DNA from: an uncultured Flavobacteriales bacterium
GTDB taxonomy: Bacteria; Bacteroidota; Bacteroidia; Flavobacteriales_D; Sanyastnellaceae
Direction of reading: 5' to 3'
Length of the DNA: 64,000 nucleotides
Assembly (NCBI GenBank): GCA_905478325.1
Contig: CAJQIB010000008.1
Location: 186,001 to 250,000, forward strand
Below the pieces are notes generated by a model. That model was not told the DNA's origin. It did no database searches and worked only from the letters and a program-made list of their open reading frames with translations. Positions within the stretch are counted from its first letter, which is position 1; each line of letters opens with the position of its first letter. The translations under genes were made by a program, and so were the position numbers. Shown in pieces: positions 25,942 through 34,535 of this stretch.

Positions 25942-28900
25942 ATGAGGAATTGGAGTGTTTTCGCGCGAGGAGTGTGCCTGACGGGGTGTTTGCTGGGCCT
26001 TCGGGAAATGGTCGCGCAAGAAGAAGATTCTGTGCACTGGAAAGGCACGTTGGATCAATGGGAGCATACTGCATCCCTTTGGCAACTCAACGCCCCTCAA
26101 GCGGGAAATGCATGGCTCTATGCTTGCATGAATACGGCCTTCATTCCGCATGATTCATTGGGTCGAAAAGCGCGCGTGCGCTGGTCCCAATCTTATGCCG
26201 GGTCGAATAACAACTTCAGCCGCTTGCATTTTTTCACTCCACACGCTAGTGACTCAGCCGCTTTGCTACCCATTCCAATCTCAAATTGGACAGCCAATTC
26301 CGATTCACTCGCTACAGGAAGTTTCATTCACCTGGGCACAACAGGAACTCAAGACCCATTGGACTGGAGACGGGTTTCTGACCCCATGGCCAGTGGAGAG
26401 TCCTTTCCTCTCATTCAATCCACTCTGCCTGGTAGCTATTCAGAAGGGATGGACGCTTGGTTTGAATGGACACAATTGCCAGGTGATTCACTGGCGACCA
26501 TTACCGTTGAATCCACCCTAACCAATGCACCACCACTCGCCATTTTTACCGCCGTTCACCCATTCCCCACATGCATCGGCATTTCCACTCAATTCACCAT
26601 TTCGAACATCGATGCGATCGAATTCGAATTGGATCAATTTTCCATGTTTGTTCCTGACACGGTGGCGCCCAAACTGGAGGGATGCTCTTGGCCAGGCGAC
26701 TCACTCGTTTCCTGGCATTTTAGTGAATCTGTAAGACCGGGTCTCGGAACTATCTCCTCTGCAATTGGACAACCCATGGAAATCCAGCAAAACCAAACGT
26801 CTAGCAAAACAATCCACATGCCATTCGATACCCATTGGATCCCAGGTATAGAACGGACTTTTTTACTTCAACACTTCACGGATCAAGATGGCAACATGCT
26901 GTCCGACACAACGGTCCAGGTCCTGTGGACATCACCCAACACCGCCAACCGGGGCGACGTTGTTTTGACTGAAATAATGGCCGACCCGACCCCTCACGAC
27001 GATCTACCCCCTTGCGAATGGGTGGAGGTTTTGAATCGATCCAACCGCACGTTCGATGTCCAGTTTTGGAATTGGTGGGATGAGGGTTCCAGCGAGGTAA
27101 TCCCCATCAAACCACGCCCACCGTGGGATGGAATCTTACTCCCCGGTGAACGCTTCCTGATCTCAGGGTGTAGCACCTCCATTTTGAATGGAGGTGCTTT
27201 GGAGGCACACATCCAAGGCGCCCCTGCTTTCAATGACTCCCAAGATGGATTGGGTATTCTTCGCAACGACGGGATGGTGCTGGATGCTGTTCATTATCTG
27301 CAAACATGGTGGCAGGGTGACAATGGAGGTGTATCACTTCAAATTTTACAGCCAGGGGCATGCGCTAGCCCTGTCAACTGGATTCGAAGTAACGCCATAG
27401 ACGGCTGCACACCGGGCACGGCCAGCAACCAAGAAACAGCGATTGGGGTTGAAAGCGAACAGCTGGCTATTGAACGGATTGTCCCTACTTCGATATCGGA
27501 CGGCTTTATCGAATTCAACAGTCCACTTGACCCGTTATCTGAAGTGCAGATTTCGCCGCGAGGAAGCGCCACTTGGCATACCGAGGACCACTTTCCTAAC
27601 CGTTTGTTTTGGAACCAACGGTTAACACGTCCTGATCAGCGGGTACGCTTCGAAATTGACCGTCTAAAACGATGTGAGTCCGATTGGTCCACAGGATCGA
27701 GGTTCGCATTCAAAGTGGATTTTGAAACAGCCAGATTTCCTGAGCCAGGCGACCTCATCATCTCTGAAATCGCGGCGAATCCTGAGGGAAGCTCAGCCGT
27801 TTGGGGAGAGTTTATTGAGCTCTACAATCGCCACGGAAGCGATGCTATTGAACTTGGCGGTTTGCAGTGTGGCGATCTGACAATCGATGAGAGAAGTGTC
27901 CTTCAATCTGGTGAGCGGAGGGTTGTCTATCCAGGTGCATTACCAAATGAAAAGGGCACGGTGACATTGCGCAATGGAAAGGGAATCGTATTGGACGAGG
28001 TGCACTATTCAGCATGCTGGCATGCCCATCGAAAAAATGCGGAATCAGGATTCAGCCTTGTACGTGTCGACATCCATGGACCGGCACAAAACAATAAAAA
28101 CTGGGCTTCAAGTGGGCACGCTCTCGGAGCCAGTCCGGGAGAAACAGATCCCGATGAGCGCATGGGGTCTTGGCTCGATGGACAGAATTTAGATGTTTTT
28201 GATGGTGCATTCTTGCTGCATGGACAAACCTCGAGTGACACCTATTTTTTATTCAGCAAACCCGTTCAGTTGGACACCACCCTCTTCAGGGTCGTCGGAC
28301 AACAAGAACCCATTGACTGGTTTCATTCTGCTGATGCCAATCGCATTTGGGCGCAATCCGCCTTGTTGCCCATCCCGGATTCTATCTGCGCCATGGATGT
28401 CCACGGACGCATCGAATGGCTAAAAACCCGCCCGTTCGATGTCAATTTAAACGAAGAAAACACTTCGATGCATCTCAATGAAGTTCTCGATGCGGATGCC
28501 TTTGGAGAGCCCTTTATCGAGTTGGAGAACATAAATGCAACGGCTCTTGGGACAGCTGATTGGTTGGTTTCAACCGAGACACTCCCCTTTCCAGATGATT
28601 GGATCGCGCTGTCCCCAGGAATAAATTGGCAAATCCCTCCGAATGAGCCCTGGGCCTTTTCGGCGTGTCCCAATCGACTTCTTACACCACGGGCCATCAC
28701 CACATCACTGCCAAGTTTATATGGTCGCAACCAGATTCATCTCAAATCCCCCGAGCATGTTATCGAAACGGTACCATTGAACACAGAACTTCACGCACCG
28801 TGGGCAAGTCCGAGAAAAACATCGTTAGAACGCCTGCAGTCCAGAGCAAATGCACAATGGAAGTCCAGTGCAGCTGTGAGCGGCTCAACCCCAGGGGCTC

Positions 28901-29283
28901 AAAATAGTTGGAGTATCTGGGGGGCTACAGCACATCAAACGCGACTACCCAGCCTTGAAATCATACAAAGCACTTGGTTGGCGATGTCCCACAGCCAGCA
29001 ACCCCGATCGGTCATTTTTGCGCTTCACCCCGGAGAAGATGAGACCGTTTGGCAAGCGCACATTTGCGTTCTCTCTGCTTCTGGACGGATTATTTGGCGG
29101 GTCCCGCAAAGTCCATGGATCGCCCCGAATCAATCGGCTTGGACAGGAGCCTGGGATGGCCGAAATGAACATGGAATTTTAGCAGCGGCTGGAAACTACC
29201 TGTTACAAGTCATTTTTGAAGAGGTTGAAACGGGGCGGCGTATTCCCACAGTTGCCCCGGTCTACATGGCTCCTGCACAGTAG
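25942..29283 (+). CDS. Large secreted protein with lamin-tail domains
   Basis: A 1113-residue exported protein. After a short signal (about 1-25) comes an N-terminal beta-rich region. Three lamin-tail-like units follow: one at about 338 (GDVVLTEIMADPTPH ... EWVEVLNRS), one at about 603 (GDLIISEIAANPEGS ... GEFIELYNR) and a more divergent one at about 843 (MHLNEVLDADAFGEPFIELEN). The C-terminus (AWDGRNEHGILAAAGNYLLQVIFE, about 1070) has the FlgD-like fold seen in type IX sorted proteins, but no canonical sorting motif. No enzyme domain is seen. A surface or extracellular adhesive role is inference. DUF4271 and hemD follow on the same strand. Confidence 0.8.
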   Translation: MRNWSVFARGVCLTGCLLGLREMVAQEEDSVHWKGTLDQWEHTASLWQLNAPQAGNAWLYACMNTAFIPHDSLGRKARVRWSQSYAGSNNNFSRLHFFTPHASDSAALLPIPISNWTANSDSLATGSFIHLGTTGTQDPLDWRRVSDPMASGESFPLIQSTLPGSYSEGMDAWFEWTQLPGDSLATITVESTLTNAPPLAIFTAVHPFPTCIGISTQFTISNIDAIEFELDQFSMFVPDTVAPKLEGCSWPGDSLVSWHFSESVRPGLGTISSAIGQPMEIQQNQTSSKTIHMPFDTHWIPGIERTFLLQHFTDQDGNMLSDTTVQVLWTSPNTANRGDVVLTEIMADPTPHDDLPPCEWVEVLNRSNRTFDVQFWNWWDEGSSEVIPIKPRPPWDGILLPGERFLISGCSTSILNGGALEAHIQGAPAFNDSQDGLGILRNDGMVLDAVHYLQTWWQGDNGGVSLQILQPGACASPVNWIRSNAIDGCTPGTASNQETAIGVESEQLAIERIVPTSISDGFIEFNSPLDPLSEVQISPRGSATWHTEDHFPNRLFWNQRLTRPDQRVRFEIDRLKRCESDWSTGSRFAFKVDFETARFPEPGDLIISEIAANPEGSSAVWGEFIELYNRHGSDAIELGGLQCGDLTIDERSVLQSGERRVVYPGALPNEKGTVTLRNGKGIVLDEVHYSACWHAHRKNAESGFSLVRVDIHGPAQNNKNWASSGHALGASPGETDPDERMGSWLDGQNLDVFDGAFLLHGQTSSDTYFLFSKPVQLDTTLFRVVGQQEPIDWFHSADANRIWAQSALLPIPDSICAMDVHGRIEWLKTRPFDVNLNEENTSMHLNEVLDADAFGEPFIELENINATALGTADWLVSTETLPFPDDWIALSPGINWQIPPNEPWAFSACPNRLLTPRAITTSLPSLYGRNQIHLKSPEHVIETVPLNTELHAPWASPRKTSLERLQSRANAQWKSSAAVSGSTPGAQNSWSIWGATAHQTRLPSLEIIQSTWLAMSHSQQPRSVIFALHPGEDETVWQAHICVLSASGRIIWRVPQSPWIAPNQSAWTGAWDGRNEHGILAAAGNYLLQVIFEEVETGRRIPTVAPVYMAPAQ

Positions 29284-29343
29284 CGACTAGGATTCGAAGC
29301 GAAATGACAGAACAAATCAAGGATTCTTTCCAATCTTCGCAGC

Positions 29344-30027
29344 GTGTTTGAAGGTCAATCGATTCTCGTTCCCTCACATGAGGTGTATGGCCCAGTCCTC
29401 TTGGCTTGGGCCTTGGGTATGCTTGCAACCTTGCTGTTGCGCGTTCGATTTGATCGCGAGTGGAATCTCACCATGTGGACCGTCATTCATATCAAACGTG
29501 TTTGGCAACGCCTGTCCGATGAGTCTGCCCGTACCGGTGGAACCATGACCAGTCACACCATGGGACTCATCGCATGGAGTCTATGCGGAGGGTGCTGGGC
29601 GGTTGCACAGTACCCCGACATTCCTGCAGGCTCCGGCCAGGTATGGTCTGGTTGCGCATTTGGGGCGCTCACAGGACTCATCGCTCTGATCGCGCGCACC
29701 CTTGGAGCATGGCTAGGAGGGTGGATTACCTTGGAACAAACGGCCGTGAAGCGCGGGCTGGAAATTGATCGCCACATGCGCAATTGGTTGCTTTGGGGCT
29801 TCATGGTTCTTTTTTTTCTATTCCTCATTCGAAATCCCGGATTCACGTTTGAACATCATCCCTTTCATGCCATGCTGATGCTTTGGTGGGCTTGGATTGG
29901 ACTCAAATGGCTGCGTCAATTGCAAGTCGTTGTTCGCTCATCTCTTCATTTCGGCTGGGGAATTGCGTACATTTGCACCTTCGAAATCGGCCCTACTTGG
30001 ATTCTTTACCGAGAAATCTTTAGCTGA
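29344..30027 (+). CDS. DUF4271 multi-pass membrane protein
   Basis: A 227-residue integral membrane protein starting at GTG 29344. Five or six hydrophobic helices are visible (e.g. 16-32, 76-90, 100-125, 147-162, 174-190), with charged loops such as RFDREWN and KRGLEIDRHMRNW. It matches the DUF4271 family of Bacteroidota, which typically sits right before uroporphyrinogen-III synthase, as here (27 bases). Function unknown. The neighbourhood suggests a link to haem or to membrane homeostasis, without direct evidence. Confidence 0.75.
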   Translation: MFEGQSILVPSHEVYGPVLLAWALGMLATLLLRVRFDREWNLTMWTVIHIKRVWQRLSDESARTGGTMTSHTMGLIAWSLCGGCWAVAQYPDIPAGSGQVWSGCAFGALTGLIALIARTLGAWLGGWITLEQTAVKRGLEIDRHMRNWLLWGFMVLFFLFLIRNPGFTFEHHPFHAMLMLWWAWIGLKWLRQLQVVVRSSLHFGWGIAYICTFEIGPTWILYREIFS

Positions 30028-30053
30028 CTAATTCGAGCAACCAAGATCCAGAT

Positions 30054-30797
30054 ATGGCGCAAAAGCTCAAGACTATTCTGATTTCTCAACCTCGCCCTAC
30101 AGCAGAGAAGTCACCTTACTTTGACCTTGCTGACCGTCAAAAGCTCACCATCGATTTTCGCCCTTTCATTCATGTAGAAGGGGTTGATGGGCAGGAGTTT
30201 CGACAGCAAAGAGTTGCATTCGCGGAGCATACTGCGGTCATTTTAACGAGCAGAAACGCCGTTGACCACTTTTTTCGCCTTGCAGAGGAGCTTCGATTTG
30301 AAGTTCCCGATACCATGAAATATTTCTGCATCAGCGAAGCCACGGCTTTCTATTTACAGAAGTATGTCGTTTACCGGAAACGTAAGATTTTCTTTGGAAA
30401 GCAAAGCTTCCAAGACTTGATGGAGCACATCAAAAAACACAAATCCGAGTCATTCATTTTGCCTTGCAGCGATTTGATGAAGCCGTCCATTCCTAAATTA
30501 TTGGATGAAGTCGGCATCAACTACAGCCGGGCTATGATGTACCGCACGGTATGTTCGGATTTGAGTGATTTGAGTGAGGTGAAGTACGATGTCTTGGTTT
30601 TTTACAGCCCGAGTGGCATTGAGAGCCTTTTCAAGAACTTCCCGAATTTTGTGCAAGACGAAACGCGCATAGCCACATTTGGCCCCACCACGGCCAAAGC
30701 AGCCAAGGAAGCCAACCTTCGCGTCGACATTGCGGCGCCAACTCCGAAGGCCCCCTCCATGACAATGGCGATTGAGCATTACATTTTGGGCAAATAA
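30054..30797 (+). CDS. hemD: Uroporphyrinogen-III synthase
   Basis: Cyclises hydroxymethylbilane with inversion of ring D on the way to haem and sirohaem. It has 247 residues. The divergent Bacteroidota form shows the family pattern: KTILISQPRPTAEKSPYFDLA, AVILTSRNAVDHFF, FCISEATAFYLQKY, SFILPCSDLMKPSIPKLL, DVLVFYSPSGIESLFKNF and IATFGPTTAKAAKEANL. Family sequence identity is generally low, so assignment rests on these blocks and on the conserved DUF4271-hemD-rnpA-protease order. It ends 8 bases before rnpA. Confidence 0.88.
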   Translation: MAQKLKTILISQPRPTAEKSPYFDLADRQKLTIDFRPFIHVEGVDGQEFRQQRVAFAEHTAVILTSRNAVDHFFRLAEELRFEVPDTMKYFCISEATAFYLQKYVVYRKRKIFFGKQSFQDLMEHIKKHKSESFILPCSDLMKPSIPKLLDEVGINYSRAMMYRTVCSDLSDLSEVKYDVLVFYSPSGIESLFKNFPNFVQDETRIATFGPTTAKAAKEANLRVDIAAPTPKAPSMTMAIEHYILGK

Positions 30798-30805
30798 ATC
30801 TGCCC

Positions 30806-31231
30806 TTGTCCACTTCCTATCAGGAAAACCGCTCATTCGCCCGGCCCTACCGACTAAAATCAAGGGACGTTCTCAACAACGTGTTTGAGAACGGGAGGAA
30901 AGTCAAATCCTGGCCTGTCATACTCCACTTTATCGACACAGCATTGCCCGAGGCAGTGCCTTGTCAGGCAGCGGTGAGTGTGAGCAAGAAACGGTTTAAG
31001 CGTGCAGTTGACCGAAACCGCATCAAACGACTGCTTCGAGAAGCGTGGCGTCTTGAAAAAATTCCTGTAGAAAAAGCACTGCATGCACACGGAAAACAAC
31101 GTGCAATCGTTTTCATCTTTACAGGCAAAGAAATGCCCACGTATGAAGCCATTCTCTTGTGTGTGCAAACCGTCCTGAAAAAAATGCCACTCCCCTCCGA
31201 CTCACCCGAAAATGAAGAAGTTCTTTCCTGA
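30806..31231 (+). CDS. rnpA: Ribonuclease P protein component
   Basis: A basic protein that binds RNase P RNA for 5' maturation of tRNAs, 141 residues. The signature RNRIKRLLREAWR is present (about 71-83), after AAVSVSKKRFKRAV and the N-terminal RLKSRDVLNNVFENG. No ATG lies before the conserved core, so initiation is placed at TTG 30806, eight bases after the hemD stop. The C-terminus overlaps the protease gene by 20 bases, and coupled translation is likely. The usual rpmH partner is not adjacent. Confidence 0.92.
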   Translation: MSTSYQENRSFARPYRLKSRDVLNNVFENGRKVKSWPVILHFIDTALPEAVPCQAAVSVSKKRFKRAVDRNRIKRLLREAWRLEKIPVEKALHAHGKQRAIVFIFTGKEMPTYEAILLCVQTVLKKMPLPSDSPENEEVLS

Positions 31232-32921
31232 AATATCCAAACGTCTCGGAAAAGGACAGCCCGCTCATCGACGATGGAAGTGGATTCTATTTCCTGTCGT
31301 TTTCCTGATGTTAGCCGCTGCTCCTTTGCGCGAGAATTATTTTGAGATGTCCAAGCAATTGGAAATCATGACAGCACTTTTTCGCGAACTGAACATCTAC
31401 TATGTGGATGAGCTTCAGCCGGGGAAACTGATGGAATCGGGAATCGATGCCATGGTGCACAGTCTCGATCCGTATACGGTCTATTATCCTGAGTCACGTG
31501 TTGAGGATTTAAGGTTCATGACGACGGGAGAATATGGCGGTATAGGAGCCAGCATCCAATTTCTCAATGGCCAGCATACCATGGTCGATATCTTGCCTGG
31601 CTTCCCTGCCGATAAAGAAGGCTTGAAAATTGGAGATGTCTTATTGTCAGTCGATGGCAAGTCTCTTGCCAATGTAGATGTGGATCTGGTTCCTGAAATG
31701 TTGCAAGGAGCAAGTGGGTCAGAGGTGGTGATTTTATTCAAGCATTTCGGATCGGAAGAAGCTCTTGAAATCTCGCTGACCCGCGAAAAAATCAAACTGC
31801 CCGCCGTTCCATTCCGTTCCGTAGTTCAGGACAGTACAGGCTACATTGTGCTGTCGCAATTTACACGTGGCTCATCCTTTGAAGTTCGACAAGCACTCCG
31901 TTATCTCCAAGACAGCGTGGGAATCAACCAACTCGTTTTAGATTTGAGAGGCAATGGGGGAGGGCTTTTGCAAGAGTCCATTAGCATCGTAAATCTTTTT
32001 GTAGAGAAAGGGCAAGAGGTTGTCAGCACTCGAGGGAAAAACGAGGAATGGCTTAAATCCTATACAACTCGAGGTGAACCAATTGCACCGGACATCCCCC
32101 TTGCCATTCTCATTGATGGTCAATCTGCATCCGCATCTGAAATTGTGGCTGGCACCTTGCAAGATCTTGATCGGGCCTTGGTGGTTGGACAAGAGAGTTT
32201 TGGAAAAGGCCTGGTGCAGCAGACGAAGCAACTCGCGTACGGTACCCGGCTCAAAGTGACGGTTGCAAAATATTACACCGCTAGTGGCCGTTGTATCCAG
32301 CGGTTGGATTATGGGGGCGATCGCGCACAAGATGGAGCGGCCCTTGCCGTTTCAGATTCTGCTATTCAAGTCTTTTACACCACCAACGGCCGGCCCGTTG
32401 TTGACGGAAAAGGAATCCAACCCGATGTCCTGATAGACACCCCATATTCTAGCTACGTTTTGAACGGGCTTTACCTCAACGGTGTCCTCTTTGACTTTGC
32501 TAACCAATGGTTTTCAGAACACGACAGCATCGGACCGGCGTCGGACTTTACCCTTTCCGATTCCGACTGGAACGCATTTGTAACATTTACAGCAGGAAAG
32601 GATGACGCGGTCTATGAATCGAGCAGTTCCATGATCTGGGAAGAGCTTCTTGAAGCTGCTGCTTTTGAGCAATATATCGATACCGAAGGAGAGGCATTCG
32701 ATGCCTTTTCAAAGGTTCTGGCCCCCGACACACAGCGCGACCTGAATCAATTCCGCAAGGAAATCCAAACGGCCTTGGAGCAGGAAATCATTCTGCGCTA
32801 CTACCTCCAAGATGGTGTCATTGAATGGCTCATTCCACAAGATTCCGTGCTCCAGAAATCAATTGATTTGCTTTCATCTGGCGAAGCACGACAGCTACTT
32901 TTAGGCCCCGTGAATCCGTAA
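31212..32921 (+). CDS. C-terminal processing peptidase (S41 family)
   Basis: A periplasmic serine protease anchored by one N-terminal helix (about 24-38), 569 residues. A PDZ domain (about 95-185, GGIGASIQFLNGQHTMVDILPG ... GLKIGDVLLSVDGK) comes before the S41 core. The catalytic serine is in DGQSASASEIVAG and the lysine in GQESFGKGLVQQ, the Ser-Lys dyad of CtpA/Prc. The C-terminal 150 residues are a helical extension usual for Bacteroidota forms. It removes or trims tails of exported proteins; targets unknown. It overlaps rnpA by 20 bases and is followed 4 bases later by the ligase-like gene. Confidence 0.93.
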   Translation: MKKFFPEISKRLGKGQPAHRRWKWILFPVVFLMLAAAPLRENYFEMSKQLEIMTALFRELNIYYVDELQPGKLMESGIDAMVHSLDPYTVYYPESRVEDLRFMTTGEYGGIGASIQFLNGQHTMVDILPGFPADKEGLKIGDVLLSVDGKSLANVDVDLVPEMLQGASGSEVVILFKHFGSEEALEISLTREKIKLPAVPFRSVVQDSTGYIVLSQFTRGSSFEVRQALRYLQDSVGINQLVLDLRGNGGGLLQESISIVNLFVEKGQEVVSTRGKNEEWLKSYTTRGEPIAPDIPLAILIDGQSASASEIVAGTLQDLDRALVVGQESFGKGLVQQTKQLAYGTRLKVTVAKYYTASGRCIQRLDYGGDRAQDGAALAVSDSAIQVFYTTNGRPVVDGKGIQPDVLIDTPYSSYVLNGLYLNGVLFDFANQWFSEHDSIGPASDFTLSDSDWNAFVTFTAGKDDAVYESSSSMIWEELLEAAAFEQYIDTEGEAFDAFSKVLAPDTQRDLNQFRKEIQTALEQEIILRYYLQDGVIEWLIPQDSVLQKSIDLLSSGEARQLLLGPVNP

Positions 32922-32925
32922 TGCC

Positions 32926-34524
32926 ATGACGGAAACAAGAAGAGACCGGACCCCTGGGACAACGAATCCTCTTGTACAGCGTGCCTATGATGCCGCGATG
33001 ATCCTCACCGTCATTGCGCTTCCCTTTTCAAATTTCTTGATGAGTCAAGGCGCCTTTTTGATGCTTCTCGCTTGGGCCTTGGACCGATGGAAAAACGGGC
33101 CACTCTTTCGATCTCGCGGGTGGGGGTTTTGGCAAACACAACTGACTTTCTGGGCGGTAATCGCATTGTTTGCTTGGCTCCTCATCGGCCAATTGTGGAC
33201 CACCGAATTGCAAAATGGATGGACGGCCCTCCGCATCAAGCTTCCCCTATTGGCCTTCCCATTGGTCTTAATTACAGGGCGTTGGGACTTCAAGCGCGGA
33301 ATGCGTGTGGTGAGTTACACCTTGGCCCTTTCCATCGCCGCGGCTTGTCTAGCGGTATTGTGGACTGGCTATCAAAGCGATTCCCCGCTGCACGCGCGGG
33401 AATGGTCTCCATTCATTTCGCACATCAGATTCAGTCTTATGATCGCGTTCGCTTGGTCATGGTGGTTCTGGATTTTTATCCGACAGCGTGCAACGCGAGC
33501 AGGCCTCATTTGCCTTCTTCTTTCTCTTTTAGGTGGGTGGGTCATTTGGAAGACCGCTTCCATCACGGGGCTCTTGATGGTCCCGCTCTCCGGCGCCTTG
33601 GTCCTGTGGCTCGAAGGCCTCGGGGGAAAATCACCGCGCATGGCCCAAGTTCGATTCGGATTGCGCATTCTGGGCCTCTCGACTGGACTCCTGATTTGCA
33701 TCGGAGGTTGGAACCTTAAGCCCACTCCACCCGCACCATCCGAAATGCTACAAACGACGGCTTTAGGAGCCTCATATCAGCACTTTCCGGAGCGTTGCTT
33801 GCGCGAAAATGGCAACCCCGTCTGGATCAACGTCGCTTGGAGTGAATTGGAGGCAAGTTGGAACGCAATCAGCGGGGTTTCTTTTGACGGACCCGATGGT
33901 CGCAATCAAGAATTAAAAACGACTTTAATTCGTTTTCTGACCTCCAAAGGATTGACTAAAGATGCCGCCGGGATCCATGCTTTGAGTAAAGGGGACATTG
34001 AACATGTCGAGGCGGGCATACCCACTGTATTAGAATTTGAACACCAGGGCCTTCGGAGACGCTGGGATATCATTCAATTTGAAATTGCAAACTGGCTTGA
34101 TGGCGGCGACCCCAGTGGACATTCATTGGTTCAGCGGTTTGCATTTCTCCACGCCGCCTCCTATGTCTACCATAGCCACCCTTTACTTGGTGTCGGAACC
34201 GGTGATCTCAAGCGTGAATTCGCTTCAGCCTATGTCGCGATAGACTCCCCTTTGCAACTTCCCTTCCGCCTTCGTGCGCACAATCAATATGTCACGTTCT
34301 TAATTTCAGGAGGCCCCATAGCTTTGATTTTATGGATCGCTGTTCTCGTGTCATTGCATTTTACACAAGCAATGGTTCCTGAACGAAGGGCCACCCTTTT
34401 ATTCGTGCTCATTCTTGGATTGTCCTGTCTGTCAGAAGACACTCTTGAAACACAGGCAGGAGTGACCTTTGCCGGTTTATTCATCGGTTTATTCGGACGA
34501 AAAATGAGAGAAAAACCCCTCTAA
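32926..34524 (+). CDS. O-antigen ligase/polymerase-like membrane protein
   Basis: A 532-residue polytopic inner-membrane protein with about ten helices. Two hydrophobic bundles (30-260 and 455-525) flank a large outside loop (about 270-450). The Wzy_C-type signature stands at HSHPLLGVGTGDLKREF and the following RAHNQYVTFLISGGPIALILW. Such proteins join or polymerise glycans on lipid carriers at the periplasmic face. Whether this one is WaaL-like or Wzy-like cannot be decided. It meets the GT2-GT9 lipopolysaccharide glycosyltransferase gene tail to tail, 11 bases apart, which supports a surface-glycan role. Confidence 0.82.
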   Translation: MTETRRDRTPGTTNPLVQRAYDAAMILTVIALPFSNFLMSQGAFLMLLAWALDRWKNGPLFRSRGWGFWQTQLTFWAVIALFAWLLIGQLWTTELQNGWTALRIKLPLLAFPLVLITGRWDFKRGMRVVSYTLALSIAAACLAVLWTGYQSDSPLHAREWSPFISHIRFSLMIAFAWSWWFWIFIRQRATRAGLICLLLSLLGGWVIWKTASITGLLMVPLSGALVLWLEGLGGKSPRMAQVRFGLRILGLSTGLLICIGGWNLKPTPPAPSEMLQTTALGASYQHFPERCLRENGNPVWINVAWSELEASWNAISGVSFDGPDGRNQELKTTLIRFLTSKGLTKDAAGIHALSKGDIEHVEAGIPTVLEFEHQGLRRRWDIIQFEIANWLDGGDPSGHSLVQRFAFLHAASYVYHSHPLLGVGTGDLKREFASAYVAIDSPLQLPFRLRAHNQYVTFLISGGPIALILWIAVLVSLHFTQAMVPERRATLLFVLILGLSCLSEDTLETQAGVTFAGLFIGLFGRKMREKPL

Positions 34525-34535
34525 AATTCGAGAGG

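Noticed and set aside
25858-26151. N-terminal extension of asd
   Set aside because: It runs antisense through the divergent gap and the start of the lamin-tail gene; family homology begins at 25857.
34518-34535. Hairpin CCTCT/AGAGG at the junction of the ligase-like and GT2-GT9 genes
   Set aside because: Five pairs only and no T-run; cannot be called a terminator.
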